DNA from: Paragorgia papillata
Taxonomy: Eukaryota; Cnidaria; Anthozoa; Scleralcyonacea; Coralliidae
Direction of reading: 5' to 3'
DNA: 64,000 nucleotides
NCBI GenBank assembly: GCA_035771165.1
Contig: JAWNZC010000289.1
Span: 443,501 to 507,500, forward strand
A model generated the notes under the pieces. The model ran no database searches. It saw only the letters and a list, made by a program, of their open reading frames with translations, and was not told where the DNA came from. Position numbers and translations under genes: made by a program. Positions 1 through 12,676 of the stretch are shown piece after piece. Position 1 is the first letter of the stretch; every line of letters starts with the position of its first letter.

Positions 1-477
1 AACTGTCTTCAGTGTAAGTTCAATGCATATGTTGGTATACAATTTGTCTCCAGTTTGAAAATTCTGGAACAAGTTGTTAGCACTGTGTAACAAGGATCGA
101 TTTATTGTATGACTTCACCAGACTTGTTACAAGACGCCCAACAGGTCTAATTTTCCTGCATGTAACAAGTTGTCACAAGGTTGTATAGTGTACATAATAT
201 TTTTAACTGGAGTATAGTATTTTTCCTATTGATAATGCCAGCTGGGATATATACTGTTTTCAAGGCTTTGTTATCCCCAAACAAGGTAATAAGAAATTGA
301 GCACCATCCTATATAAAGTCTTATTCTGTAGGTTTGTAGTACATACATTCAAGGATAGCAAAACCAAATGTCTGTTATAAGTTGCCACTTTATTTCTAAA
401 TCCTGGTAGAATACTGATATAAATTTTAAAACTGTTGAGTGTTACATGCACAGTAGTTAATTTTCTTGTTTTATTAG
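1..477. other. Upstream or intronic sequence of HECT-like copy 1
   Basis: No gene is visible. The stretch ends in a pyrimidine-rich run and TTATTAG, a good splice acceptor for the exon at 478. It is probably an intron of the HECT-like gene whose 5' part lies left of the window. Confidence 0.4.
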
Positions 478-1664
478 ACCCTTCTGAAGAGGATCTCTTG
501 ATGAATGAAGACAATCTTCCCATTATTGTAGAAGATGATGAGAGTCCAGAAAATCCTGCAGAAGGTAATACATTGTGTGTAATAAAAAACATAAATGACT
601 GGAAAAGCATTGTGTTTGAAAAGTAAGCAAGTAATTAATTTAAACCCTTGAACATATTTGTTTTTAGATGGGGACTTACAACAGAGTTTAAATGCTGCCA
701 GTCGGCCAGTGCCACCTGAAAATGATGTAATGGAAAGAGAATTGTTAGTGCTTCATAGATCTACTGTAAAAATTGATTTGCTTAAATGTTTTATGAGTGA
801 TGCTATTTTGAGCAAGGTAGTAGATGTTAAGATGATAGATTGTAGAGGTATTGAGGAAAAAGGTGAAGGTGTTGGAGTTGTAAGGGATGCATTTTCTCTT
901 TTTTGGAACGATGTTTACAACAGTTTAATGCTTGGCGAAGATTAGAAGGTTACACCCAAGAGCGATATTTTCCCATTAAGATTTCTCAGGTCTTTATGTG
1001 TTCTTGTCTTTTCGGGGAGGATTCTGTCAGTGAGGAGATATATTTAGATTCATTTCTTAAGTATGTTTCAAATTCAGAAGCAGATGTTATCCAAAAGGCA
1101 TTTTCCAAATCTATTGGTGTTGATGACGAGGATCTCTTAGACTTTCTCTCTGCATTTGATTGCAAGAGGCAAGTAACTGAGGAAAATCTTAAAGAAGTAG
1201 TTGTAGAAATTGCACACAAAGAGCTTATACAGAAGCCAAAATATGTTTCAGATTGTTGGTTAGATATACTATCACCCATCAAGTCTTTCATATCATCTAA
1301 GGAATCTCTTTGTCAGATTTATGAGTCTCTTTATCCAACTCCCTCAAAAATCTGTAGGCTTATTCATGCAAATCCAATTAACCCAGCAGAAAGTGAGGCT
1401 GTTAGCTATCTTAAAAGGTGGATTAAAGGATTGGATGAAAATAGTCTCGCAAAGTTTTTAAGAATCTGTACCGGTTCCGATGTAATACTATGTGAGGAGA
1501 TTGGGATCACCTTTACCTTGCTTACTGGGGTAACTAGGGGACCCATATTTCACACCTGTGGTTGTGTGATAGAGTTACCATCGACATATGAAGGCTTTTG
1601 TGACTTCAGAGAAGAGTGGTGCAACATTATGTCCCAAGGTGACATTGAAATGGGAATTGCTTGA
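478..1664 (+). pseudogene. HECT-like ubiquitin ligase gene of the integrase element, copy 1 (decayed, 3' part)
   Basis: Exon 478-564 (acidic, Asp/Glu-rich) is followed by an exon from 668 after a TTTTTAG acceptor. The second exon carries a HECT N-lobe-like motif, GEGVGVVRD then FW. Around 940 the frame breaks, and the reading frame ending at 1664 continues with QERYFPIKISQ, CLFGEDS, DEDLLDFLSA and a C-lobe TGSDV...HTC...ELP. In HECT ligases the Cys of the HTC motif forms the thioester with ubiquitin, and it is kept here. Compared with copy 2 (27939-28805), a block of roughly 20-25 residues between the FW motif and the GYTQERYF segment is missing, so I read this as a deletion plus frameshift. 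It converges on the transposase gene at 4065-5645. The HECT assignment rests on short motifs; these proteins are much more diverged than cellular HECT ligases. Confidence 0.65.
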
Positions 1665-1840
1665 ATATTAAAAAAACTGTTGCAACTGTTGCGTTAGGAT
1701 TTGCTAAATCCGGCATTTCAAGTGAAAGTAACACAATGATTGTTTTTTTCTATCAAATTCTTGAGATGTTGTCAGTCATATTGATATTTTTACTTGTTTT
1801 CACAAGTTTTTAATTTAAGTTATTATGTTGATATTATCAG

Positions 1841-2210
1841 GGCATGGCAAACAATATAGACTGTGCTACAGACTCTAGCCTGAGAAAACAGCCACCTCTT
1901 CGTCTCGCTCACTCCATCCGCGCACAGGTGATCCGCGTACCTGGTACCCTAGACCACTAATCTCATTCTCGCGTCATCAGGGCTAAATCCACTTATGACG
2001 ATTGCAGTTGTACTCATAGCCAATAAAAACGCGCGGAAGTTTCAACCAATAGGAAAGCAGAAGTTTTTAGTGGTTACCTAGCCCACATTCTTTGATTGGG
2101 CCAGGGTACCAGGCTACGAAGAGACAGCCAATAAATTCGATACTGATGACGTATCCAGGTTATAGCGAGCGCTGATTGGTTACTTTTCCGACAAAGAAAG
2201 ACGGATAGTC
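1841..2210. repeat. Palindromic interspersed repeat (MITE-like)
   Basis: The segment has partly inverted arms: TGGTACCCTAGACCACTAA near 1941 is answered by TTAGTGGTTACCTAGCCC near 2067, and GGTACCAGGCTACGAAGAG near 2105 faces the AGCCTGAG...CTCTTCGTC region near 1879. It ends near a GCGCTGATTGGTTAC motif that recurs in two other elements of this window (58061, 58822). The opening resembles an interspersed repeat common in coral sequences; that is recollection, not a search. Confidence 0.45.
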
Positions 2211-2333
2211 ATTATTTCCAAAGAGAGTACGATTTGGAAATTGAAAGATTTCGACAGAGCGACTTTTGGTCCTGTGTAGGATTCTTACTGTTTTGCGCGG
2301 AATTTACGTAGTTGATAAGTTGTACATTTCAAT

Positions 2334-2480
2334 ATGGAATTACTTGGCTCATTGCTCAAACATCTCTTCTGCGGGTGGAGCAAACGAGAAGAAGCAATTG
2401 TTTTCTCAGCCAATTTAGTCTCCAGAACCTTGAAAGTGATCTACACGACTACAGTGCGAGCTGCGCCGTCGCAGAAAGTG
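2334..2480 (+). other. Short ORF and unassigned sequence between repeats
   Basis: A 48-codon frame starts at the ATG at 2334, and another frame stays open to 2611. Neither matches a family I recognise, and there is no convincing splice context. The whole stretch 2210-2920 between two repeats has no other visible content. Confidence 0.15.
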
Positions 2481-2924
2481 GGCTCATATCACCATTTTTG
2501 ATGATGTTTGTAGCAGTTTCCAGGCTTGTTAGCGGAAAGGGTGTGGTTGCGTGGGAGTTTGTCATAGAAGTCAGTCATGGTACTTCGTATACTAGCTTTT
2601 GTAAATCATAAACATGCGTAGATCGCACTGTAGATCACCTTTAATTATTTATTGGTTACAGTTTGGTTAACTCTTATTGAAAGGTATAAACTATATACAA
2701 AGAGCATTCAGTTATTGCTAGATTCAGTTTAGTTTGTCTATGCATTAATGAATAAAGACATTGTCCAACTTGTTTGTTCACATTACTAATAAAATTTATA
2801 AATTTAAATTATTTGAATGTTATTGTCAGTCTCATTTTAACATTTCACCCAGTTATAATTGATAGTACAAAAAAAGATGGCAGCGGTACAACCTCAATTG
2901 CTTTGAAGTTTGGAAACTGGAATT

Positions 2925-3073
2925 AGTTCTGATAACAGATAAACATGATAAAGTGTTGCTCGGAATGATGAACCATACTGGAGAAGTAGAGAAAACTCTA
3001 CTTGGCCCGGCTGGGATTCAAACCCGCAACCTTCGGTTTACTAGTCCGACGCTCCACCGACCGAGCCACAGGC
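2925..3073 (-). repeat. tRNA-derived SINE, minus strand
   Basis: Read on the minus strand this begins with a tRNA-like head: a GGCTCGGTCGGTGGAGCG D-arm (A box), an anticodon-like loop CTAGTAA (Thr AGT if the loop is read that way) and GGTTTGAATCC (B box). A non-tRNA body with GTAGAGTTTTCTCTAC and GAGCAACAC follows. It lies head to head with a second copy directly to the right. Confidence 0.75.
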
Positions 3074-3275
3074 CAAGTTGGGAGCTGGTGGTCGAATAAT
3101 GGTACGAGCGTGGGACTACCAAACCGAAGGTCGCGGGTTTGAATCCCAGCCTGGCCAAGTAGAGTTTTCTCTACTTGTTAGGTATGGTTCGTTACTCCGA
3201 GCAACACCTTATGAGTTATCATTGTTCTCCACCCGAGTTCACTATCCCTTAATAATTGTTCTAAGCAGATAAACA
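3074..3275 (+). repeat. tRNA-derived SINE, plus strand
   Basis: This is the same family as the neighbouring minus-strand copy: GGTCGCGGGTTTGAATCCC (B box), then TAGAGTTTTCTCTACTTG, GGTATGGTTCGTTACTCC and GAGCAACACCTTATGA. The A-box half is diverged. The pair forms a head-to-head inverted repeat. Confidence 0.7.
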
Positions 3276-3318
3276 TGTTTGAATATAAATTAAGGTGGCT
3301 CCACACAGTTTCTTGAAA

Positions 3319-3952
3319 AATGGAAAATACAAGTTTGAGAGTCCAAAAACACGTGCATAAACAAGTCGGGAAAAGAATAAAACTAAATGTTATGCATAGT
3401 TAAACAGTCTGACAATCAAAAACTGTTACCAAATAAATAGCATCAGTTGTTGCTATGGCAATAATGACTTTTCAAAATGGCTGCCAATTACCCTTCAAAC
3501 TAATGTAATTGGAAAAAAACTTTGGGGACCCCCAATTTTTTTTTCATTAAAACTTTTCTTGAAGTACGAGTAATCAATAGGCCGATTTTAAAAAAATTCT
3601 GTAAAACGAATAATTTTTTTTCTCGGAAAAATCATGTTTGTTTATTTTTTTTAAATTTCGTTCTACAGAATTTTTTTTAAATCGGCCTATTGATTACTCA
3701 TACCTCAAGAAAAGTTTTAATGAAAAAAAAATTGGGGTCACCAAAGTTTTTTTAAAATTAAATTAAATTAAATTAGAAGGGTAATTGGCAGCCATTTTGA
3801 AAAGTCATTGTTGCCATAGCAACAACTGATGCTATTTATTTGGTAACAGTTTTTGATTGTCAGACTGTTTAACTATGCATAACATTTAGTTTTATTCTTT
3901 TTCCGACTTGTTTATGCACGTGTTTTTGGACTCTCAAACTTGTATTTTCCAT
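3319..3952. mobile_element. Long fold-back (inverted-repeat) element
   Basis: The two halves are near-perfect reverse complements of about 290-300 bp. The left arm runs from TGGAAAATACAAGTTTGAGA through TGCATAAACAAGTCGG and GTTGCTATGGCAATAATGAC to GATTTTAAAAAAATTCTGTA; the right arm repeats all of this inverted and ends in CAAACTTGTATTTTCCA. Only a short AT-rich spacer (about 3605-3660) separates the arms. No ORF. It sits between the two convergent genes of the first HECT/integrase element and could make a very long hairpin RNA if read through. Confidence 0.85.
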
Positions 3953-4064
3953 GCTCTCTATTACCAAACTTTATTTTAATTTTTAAATTCCTTGCTATCT
4001 TTTTCTGTTTGGTCATTTCAGGACATTCCTCTGGCAATTAATAGAAGACATAATAAATTTTAAT

Positions 4065-5645
4065 TTAAATTCCAAATTGAGATAATAATTGCAGGCAGTG
4101 CACGAAGGTCTCTTTTCCATCTCCTGCAAGAGGATCACAATGGTTTTCAAGGAACCTTATTTGTTCATCTGTTAAATCTAGTTCTGTTGGAGGAACACTG
4201 ACTTGGTAGTCGTTATCATCAACTGGTAAAGGCCCATCCAAATCTACTCCATAATCATTCATATTGTTGGCATTAAGAATTCCGTCAATTCCTGAATATT
4301 CTGAGTCAATATTTTCCAATACGCCAGCAGTAAAAACTTGCAATGGAGACATGTTACCCTCTGTTGATAAAGGGTGGTTCTGCCACTGTGCTCTGAACTC
4401 TCTAAGACATGAATTGATTCTCACTAGGAATACGTAATGCAGTGCAAAGATGTTGACCTCGTTCAAAGGATCTAAACTTCCAGATTCCTCTAACTCATAA
4501 AATATTTTGGCGAAGAAACAAAGAACACCACAGTAGATATCTCTGTGGGTTCTTTCGACTCTACAACTGAGCTTCCAGTGATGATGCTCCCTCGACCAAG
4601 TCCTCTCATCTCTAGCATATAACGGGCCACCGCAACATTTTCCATTCCATGGTCGCTTCTTACTCTCGAAGGCAAACCAAATTGAGCGACACCTTGTTCA
4701 AATAATTGCAACACCGTCTCTGCTCTGTTATTATCAGCACAATGGGCATAAATTAACATCCGAGAATATCCATCAACACAACAATGGACCACAAGCCTCC
4801 ATCGGATAAGCTTGTGGTTCCCATCGATGTGCCACAGGGCATTGGGGGTGGGTACACTATATTTCCGCCTGTAAATAACAGGTCTCCATCTTAAGGCAAC
4901 ACCGAGAGGATCAACTTCACGGATGCACTGGCGTACTCTCCATCTTTGAATGTGAATTCCTCGACTCCTTAGGGCTCCAACTAACCGTCTTTCCCTTATG
5001 TTTGGGGTGATTTTTCTAATGTCCCGAACTGTAGCTTTCAATTGCTCATCAAACAAATTTGACCAAGAACGTTGCTCATTACTAATTTCCAGACTATCCC
5101 TTCTTCTTGAAAGAGTACTTTCACTTATACCAAGCAGGCGGGAATTACTTCTCCATGTAAAATGCAAATCACGTAAAAATTCAATTTGTTCTTTTTCTAC
5201 TAATAAAGAAGGTCGTCCAGGTCCTCTTAATCCCCTGACTGCACAAGAATACGCTAAGTTTCTGTCAACAGGACCTGCCTGGAAACTGATTAATCCATAC
5301 CTTAGTTCACGTGTGGCTTGGAAAGCGACTTGTAGAATATTGTACATTCTTTGAAGTTGTACATAGCCTTCTCCGTTTGCCATGAAAACAGATATTTCAT
5401 CAACCAGAACCTGCAATGTACAGGATGCTTCCTCCAACCTTATTTATAGTCATTGAGTTGGCATAATCAGGCGTTATACCATCACGATTTTCGCTGATAT
5501 CTCTAAACTCACCAAACAATCTTTTTAATTCGTCAATAAATACTCTCAGCCCGTGTTCGTTTCTCTCTCTGGCAACAAAGCGTGCCGCCATCTTGAAAGA
5601 AGCAGGAAGTCTCTCGAAGTGAGATACTAGGGTTATTTCTAACAT
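4065..5645 (-). pseudogene. Integrase-core (DDE) transposase of the HECT/integrase element, copy 1 (frameshifted)
   Basis: Three overlapping minus-strand frames together cover one gene: 5645-5400, 5437-4490 and 4466-4065. In order they show an N-terminal helical region, a GRP(S) + QIEFLRD segment with helix-turn-helix look ([13 protein letters not shown]), and an rve-type core with [13 protein letters not shown] (first Asp), [11 protein letters not shown] (second Asp) and [13 protein letters not shown] (Glu). A C-terminal tail has NHPLSTEGNMSP and YGVDLDGPLP. The core resembles the eukaryotic IS3-like integrase proteins (Repbase IS3EU type, from memory) more than retroviral integrase. Frame changes near 5440 and near 4550 (where His-Asn before the RVER motif is lost) mark it as inactive. 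It converges on the HECT-like gene. Confidence 0.8.
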
Positions 5646-6003
5646 TTACACTTTCGAATTAATAAATTCGCACTTTCCGAATTAATAAATGCGCACTTTC
5701 CGAATTAATAAATTCGCACTTCCCGAATTAATAAATTCGCACTTTCCGAATTAATAAATTCGCACTTTCGAATTAATAAATTCGCACTTTCCGAATTAAT
5801 AAATTCGCACTTTCGAATTAATAAATTCGCACATTCGAATTAATAAATTCGCACTTTCCGAATTAATAAATTCGCACTTTCCGAATTAATAAATTCGCAC
5901 TTTCGAATTAATAAATTCGCACATTCGAATTAATAAATTCGCACTTTCGAATTAACAAATTCGCACTTTCGAATTAATAAATTCGCACTTTAGAATTAAT
6001 AAA
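5646..6003. repeat. 22-23 bp satellite of palindromic units
   Basis: About 16 tandem copies of a unit containing CGAATTAATAAATTCG, itself a perfect inverted repeat (CGAATT/AATTCG), joined by CACTTTC or CACTTTC(C). Small variants (CACATT, AATGCGC) are scattered. It directly follows the start of the integrase gene of copy 1 and ends about 95 bp before the left 2.44 kb repeat. Confidence 0.9.
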
Positions 6004-6097
6004 ATATTATTTGGAAATATTTAATTTAAGGTGTGAATAAATAAATTAATTATAGAATAAATTAATTATTAGAATATTGAATTATTCGGCGCGTCAT

Positions 6098-8538
6098 AGG
6101 ACAATATGATTAACAGTTGTTCGCAATGTGCAGCTATATAGAATAACGGAATGTTTAACATATGGATAAACTCTATAATAATATAACGTATATAAATATG
6201 ATTCACAAAGGCAAAAGCTTCATTTATATATGTTACGTATTCGTTCTTGTATTTTGAAGCAATATCAGAAATTTTCAATTTTCGAAAATGGCTAATGTGT
6301 TGCAATGGCGAATTATCTTAAAGAGCATGTCTATTAACGTTGCATTAAGTAATCTGTAATTGTTTTGACCGTTGGATTAAGATGACAAAACAAAGCAGTT
6401 ATGAATTGATTATTTGCGGTAAATTACGCAATGCATAGCGTTTCTTTTTATTGTAATTTAAGTGCATATGCATTTATTCAGTTTTTTTAAATGTTTGAAA
6501 TTTGTGTTATTGTGTTGTGTTTTCTGTTAACATCGTTATAGCGAAATTTATAATCAGAATATCTAATAAGATGTCTAGTGCACCATACGTTACAAGCTAA
6601 ATCTGTAATGAAACGTAGAATATTAAAGAGAGACACATATTTACTAAACTAATATATGCCATCGTAATTCTGATTCGGATATTACTCTTCAATTTATGCA
6701 TAGTTGTATACACTGTGGATAACTTATTGTCTGATTCAGATAATGGTCTTTTTTGATAGTGTTTCAAGATTAAGGCATTTGATAGTATGACAGAAATGGT
6801 CAACATATAATAGAACTATACAGATAACTTCGTGTGTCCGTTATAGTATAAACTGTGCACGTTACATGATATATGAGATAGCCAGTAATGCATAATTTTC
6901 TTTACTTTCAACTATAACGATATATCAGTGCATTATGCGTTACTGAATAGTAAATTAACGTAAATGACCATTGGCAGTTTATTTATCCATCTTGAATGGA
7001 ATTTGCAGAGTAAGTTTCTGTCATATAAGCGCTATAGACATTTTTTGTAACATGTCAAGATAACATTACAAAAACATACTTTGCTATTCACTATCTTGCA
7101 TAGCTTTTTAAAGAATGTATGAAATAATATATTGTTATTTAAGTTTTCAAGTACGGAAACGCTAGTGGTGTTACGATAATGCATGCCAATGACTGATTTT
7201 TTTTGTTTATCTTTTCTCACGCCTAAAGATAATAACCGGAGGTGTCTAATCTGATTTGGAAATGGTAAATTTTAGGAGAACTGTTCAGCATATCTTGAGT
7301 GGGGGTGGTCTGAAGATATTATGTGATTTTCCACAGCGGAATAAAATTGTCTTGCTTCAGTGAAGAATAAGATACGAAACATTAAGCCAAACACGGCAGT
7401 CCGTTTCTGGTATTTTAAAAATTTTGTTATCTCGAAAAATGAATGTTGCATCTCGTATCTTGTCATTCCGGCTTTCGAGCTAATACTAACATAGCCATAT
7501 AATGAAAATGTTTACTAAGATTCTACATGAAATACTGTGTCACAGACAAATGAACGTATTATCTTGCATCTCTACATTATATATACGGCGATTCTTTATT
7601 ACATTTCATGGTCTTTAGAAAAAGTTTAGTTTGTATAATGAACTTATCTATAGAAAGATAGGGCTCGATATATTATGTATGCTATTTCATATTTCATATT
7701 TCTTTATAGACATTTTAAGTTTCGGAAACTAAAGTCTGTTTGTTGCGGTATGTCCACTTCGCAATTTTCAAAGCTATTTAGTATACTTTTTGTCATGAAA
7801 ATGTATCATACGGTATTCGGCTTATTGCTATCTTTTAAAAATATCATAAAACAAAAATATAAAACAAATAAGACCATAATGTAACGAAATATAACTTTAA
7901 TATAAACATTATTTACAATATATGTACAGACACAGACAAATAGAATGTTGTCTTTAATGTCTAAATAAAAAAAAAATGAAAGTGTTTTATTATAAATAGT
8001 ACAAAGCAATATACATTTATTTACCGTGAGATAAACATACAGTAAGTTTTATACGCATGAAAGTTAATTGTTTCCTTAGCAGAAATAAAGCAGACAACAA
8101 AAGATCCAATGTGCTATAAAAGCCAACAATTTCTTAACTCGCGAATAATTGTGTATTTTTCTTATATGTTAAATGATAACAGCAATTTTAATTGCGCGGA
8201 TATCAAACTCGTTTATATACAATTACATTGAACATAAAGTACAATGACAGTGCTTAATTACAGAATAGTAATACTGAGAGTTGCAGTTCTGGTTGTGTTA
8301 CTATTCTGTCAGTAAATGTCCATGCGATTGATAATGTCAATGTCTTCACGTAAGAATTGCTTTCGCTAGTGAACTTTCGGACACAGGAGAATTTATAACG
8401 TCGTAATACGACATAGCGTCTAGTACGTAAGATGACCGTGACTTATTGCTAGCTATGGAAAATGCCGTATCCAGTTTATACACACATCAGGAATTATACG
8501 GAACGTTTTCTAGTTTAGTGTCTGTTATGTATGTCAAG
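6098..8538. repeat. Left 2.44 kb terminal direct repeat of the 19 kb unit
   Basis: It starts AGGACAATATGATTAACA and ends GTTATGTATGTCAAG, and aligns along its full length with 22900-25345 in the same orientation. Only scattered substitutions and a 5-bp indel (GCTATATAGAAT here, GCTATATACTGTAGAAT there) were seen. No TG...CA ends and no flanking target duplication are visible. Small open frames recur in both copies only because the DNA is duplicated. Confidence 0.9.
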
Positions 8539-11500
8539 TTATAAATTTGTTGGGATTGCTTGCAAAAGCAATCACGTATGCCGTCATATTTATTGATGCA
8601 AATTGACATCGTCAGTGATTATCATAAGGAATTATTTGCTGAATGGCGTTTTCATTGAACTGACAATTGATTTATTGTATTTATATTTCACTTAGTACAG
8701 TAGTGTAATTGCACATATGGATTAGTCTATTTAAGTTTATTTAAATGTATATACTTATAATAAGAAAGTAACTGTCTTTTGCGTTTCTGCTTATTCATTT
8801 TATAATGCTTGTTCAATCATTTCAAATAATGACATAATTATAGTGTATACATAGTGACTTCAGACGGTCTCATCCTATAGGTATATGCTTGTACAGTCGT
8901 CTGATGCTATGACAACGTGTTACGCTAGTTCAAGAAAGTATGGCTGGTTTAGAAATTGTTTCTAACAGTTTAAAACACGTTGAAGACAGTTTGAAATGTA
9001 TTGAAACTGTTATAAATTTAGAGTAAAACTTTTATGGAACGCAACGTTTAAAAGTCATTGTTGAATGCGATTAACATTTTAATTATCTATCACATACTTG
9101 CTAACGCGTTTAATGAAATAAAAGCTTTATAGTCAGTTTCGAAATAATTTTGAATAGATTTTGAATTTGGCTTAACATGTTTTACAATAAGTATTTTCAA
9201 GAACATGTAAAAACGATATAATTGCATTTGAGTTCTGAAACTCGTTTTCACAGAAGACGCAAAAGCCAGTCTTGTTCACTTATTGTGCTTCGTTTATTAA
9301 GTAATCAGCACACATTAAATTAGCTTACTAGAACAGTATAAATAGCTTGTAAAAACTTGTTACAAGGTTTATATTTGATAACAATATGTTTAATGGACAT
9401 GACTGATTATTATTTACTCTAAATAACGTTTAATTCTCTCACGATTGCCGTAAAAAGTGTCCTGCCACTCCATTGGCATATAAATGTCGTCCTTGATTTC
9501 AATCCTAATTACAGAATATATACATATATATGTTGAGATTAATTGTATTGACTCGTGTCTAAGCATTTGTGTGTTGTGCTTGTGGACTGACTATAAACGA
9601 TTACTGTAGCTGTGTATATGCGGATAATCGTATTCGGATTCACTTTGTAAATTTAAGATGTGGAAAATGCAAATGGTTTTACGGATTCTTACGCTACTTT
9701 GTAAGAACAATGACACTGTTATTTAACGTGAATGAATTGTTATTACGGTTTCTGTCGTAATTTATTGTAGGAAAACGAAAATTGACATATTATATACGCA
9801 ATTTCACGTAATACAATCATGTCCCGTTTAGACGATTTCGTTATATAATTCTGTAAGGTTGCGAAAATTATTGCTATGCTAATTCAGCTTATACATTAAG
9901 TTCAATATAAACCTGGTGGAAGATTAATACGTTTAAACATTCTATTTTGTAATATCAAACGACATATTATTTTAATAGCATGTGAAATTAACAGTGCAAC
10001 TTACATAATTGTTTTCGCGTGTATATTTATTTCCAAGTTATACGTCACTGCAGACATCTATAAAAGCATTAAGACAATGTTAAGTTAAATTGTGTTTCCG
10101 TAACAAGTTAATTCAAACTATTCATATATCTATGTTCGATTATTATTACTTCACAAAAGCATTAATTGGTTCATCTAGTTTTGCATAATGCTGGCTAGAA
10201 ACGTTATAACATCGATCGTTAACGGATAATAATATGAAACTTCTATTTATGGAAATTTTAAGGAAAATAACTGTCACAAAAATGCTTGTGTTGGCTCTAA
10301 ATACATGTGGATGAAATATAGAGTTTGACAGTCTTCTTACTTTTCCAAACTTGTTTCCAGTTACAATTACATACATTTTTACTCTTATATTCACCATTTA
10401 GTTGGATTAATTTTCTGCTAATAATTTAGTTTTTATTACGTCTTGGCTCTACATATCACTAACGTGTTTCGTCTAGTTACTTTCAACGTATTTTCATTTT
10501 CTGGCAAATCTGATAGCTTTTTCAATATGAAAGAACATGTTTACTATTAGCTTTATTAGCTTTACTATCATTTCTTGAGTTACTGGCTGCGTCTACTGTC
10601 ATAACAATTCCGATATTGTTTTTTGTTCTGTGATTTTCGAGAAAGCTATTTACCGTTGACAGTTAATTTTATATTTCATTTGTGTTGCAAACGCTTATTT
10701 CACTTGTTGTAACGTTTGATGGTTATATTATACACTAGCTTTGCAATATGAAATTGCCTTAACAATATTACAGTACTATTTCATATGTGTAGATAAGCGT
10801 CTTCAACATTAGATGTTGCAATGACATTATTCGCTCAGTATCTTATTTGGTAACTTGTTAGTGTTTAATAAAGAATTCTTAATATATATGTCATAATGAA
10901 GCACTGTCTGAACTGTCTGTGTCATGACAGTGTTGTAAAATTTACTAGTAGTTACACCAGAACGTTTTCTTGAGTTTTTAAGATACAAGTATAACGTGGA
11001 TGACTATTTATGTATAATATGTCTGACCTACAGACAGTGCATTATTTACACTAACGATCGTCTGTCCAAACGTTAGAGTCTTATGTTCTCCATTTCGGTA
11101 GTATGACTTAACTTTACTATATTCCGTTTGTTGTTTCTACACTGCTTACGCGTGCAGCACGGTTCTTTTAGTTTACTATTTAAAGCAAGTCTTGCTTATA
11201 TCAAAATATAGTTAGTTTCGCCAACAGGCGTTTGTCATTGTTACGTATAAGTAGTAACAAACTTATAACGAAAAGCAACGTGTTTGATTCTATATCTTAT
11301 GTTTATATAGATTGTCAAACGACATATGGCAGACGAGGTTAATGTCCGTTTAGGTTATGCCAATTCAATATATTTACGATTTAGCAAGTGAACCTGTAAT
11401 TCTATCTCTTTTATGTAGCTATGTTATTTTATTACATATGAAAAATATACGTAAATTCTATCCGGAACAAAATAAACTCACCTTTAAGTTTCACTTGTTC

Positions 11501-12676
11501 TTTAATAAACAGCGGTAGCTTTTTGATTTGGAGGACAAACTGAATGATACGCACTTGATACTGTAGGGTGTGTGGTCCCGCCCATACTGACTTAAAGTTA
11601 AGATATTTACACTAGTTTCTCATTAACTAAGAATATCTAACGCTTATTAATATGAAATATAGAAAGATATATTTTACGCTAAGAAAGCATTTGATTTATT
11701 TATATATTTTTTTCGTTGCTTTTTGCGGAAGACATTATACAGTACGCGTTATGTTTAAGATAAATTTACTAGTCTAACCGGTGAAACACTTTAGATAATA
11801 AAAGCGCTTTTAGCGCTTGCAACATATATAGATGACAGCCTCCATTCACTGACCATTAGCTGAAAGTTGGAATAAACCGACGGCTTAATTATACGTTACG
11901 TATACATTCTGAAACACTGACGGCTACGCCTAATGTATTTCTCGTAAAAGTATTTTTCATAAGGTTAATCCAAACGTTTTAATAACGTTTTTGAAACGCA
12001 TTTTGCAATTGGGGTATCATAGAAAGATGAAACTTTTTGAACGATATTTAAACGATTTTATTTTTGTTTTGTTTATAGATTGCCTAAGGTACTCTTCAGA
12101 CTGTCGTCGCGAACAGAAGATTTAGGAAAAATATCCGGTTAGCGTTTATCTAATTAGAGAATTACGGTCTTGTCATGCTCTTTGATGTAATTCATGTATG
12201 GGCGGTCTCGAAATGCACGTGATCTAAGGATAAACATGTTTAAGTTTATGCATTTTCGCTAGGCATTTTAATTCATACTTGTACAATTGTGAAGTATAAG
12301 ACAAGAGTAATAGGCTATGTAAAAGCATATAGCTGTTTGCGTTTGCAACCCATTGATTGAAACTTAAATTAGCTTAGTTGACTGTTTTATCCTCGCTAAA
12401 TCGCCTTAGTGAAACGATATATCGGATATAAAATAGCAATTTCTGTAATTACGTGTTAACAGAAAATAAAAAACGATACACAAGTCTGGAATAGAAACAC
12501 TTAATTGCGTATCACCTCGTTTGTTAATTACCGTAATACGTACTTATAAGAGCTTGGGTATAGACTAGCAGAGTTTTCGTTGATACGTTCATATAAATAA
12601 CTTTATATACAGGTGTTTAACTCTCAAATGTAAAGTAAGTGATTTGATGAATAGCGTACACTATTTAACAAATAGT

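Noticed and set aside
6597..8009. Small open frames preserved in both 2.44 kb repeats
   Set aside because: Identity is explained by the recent duplication; no motifs and no coding bias.
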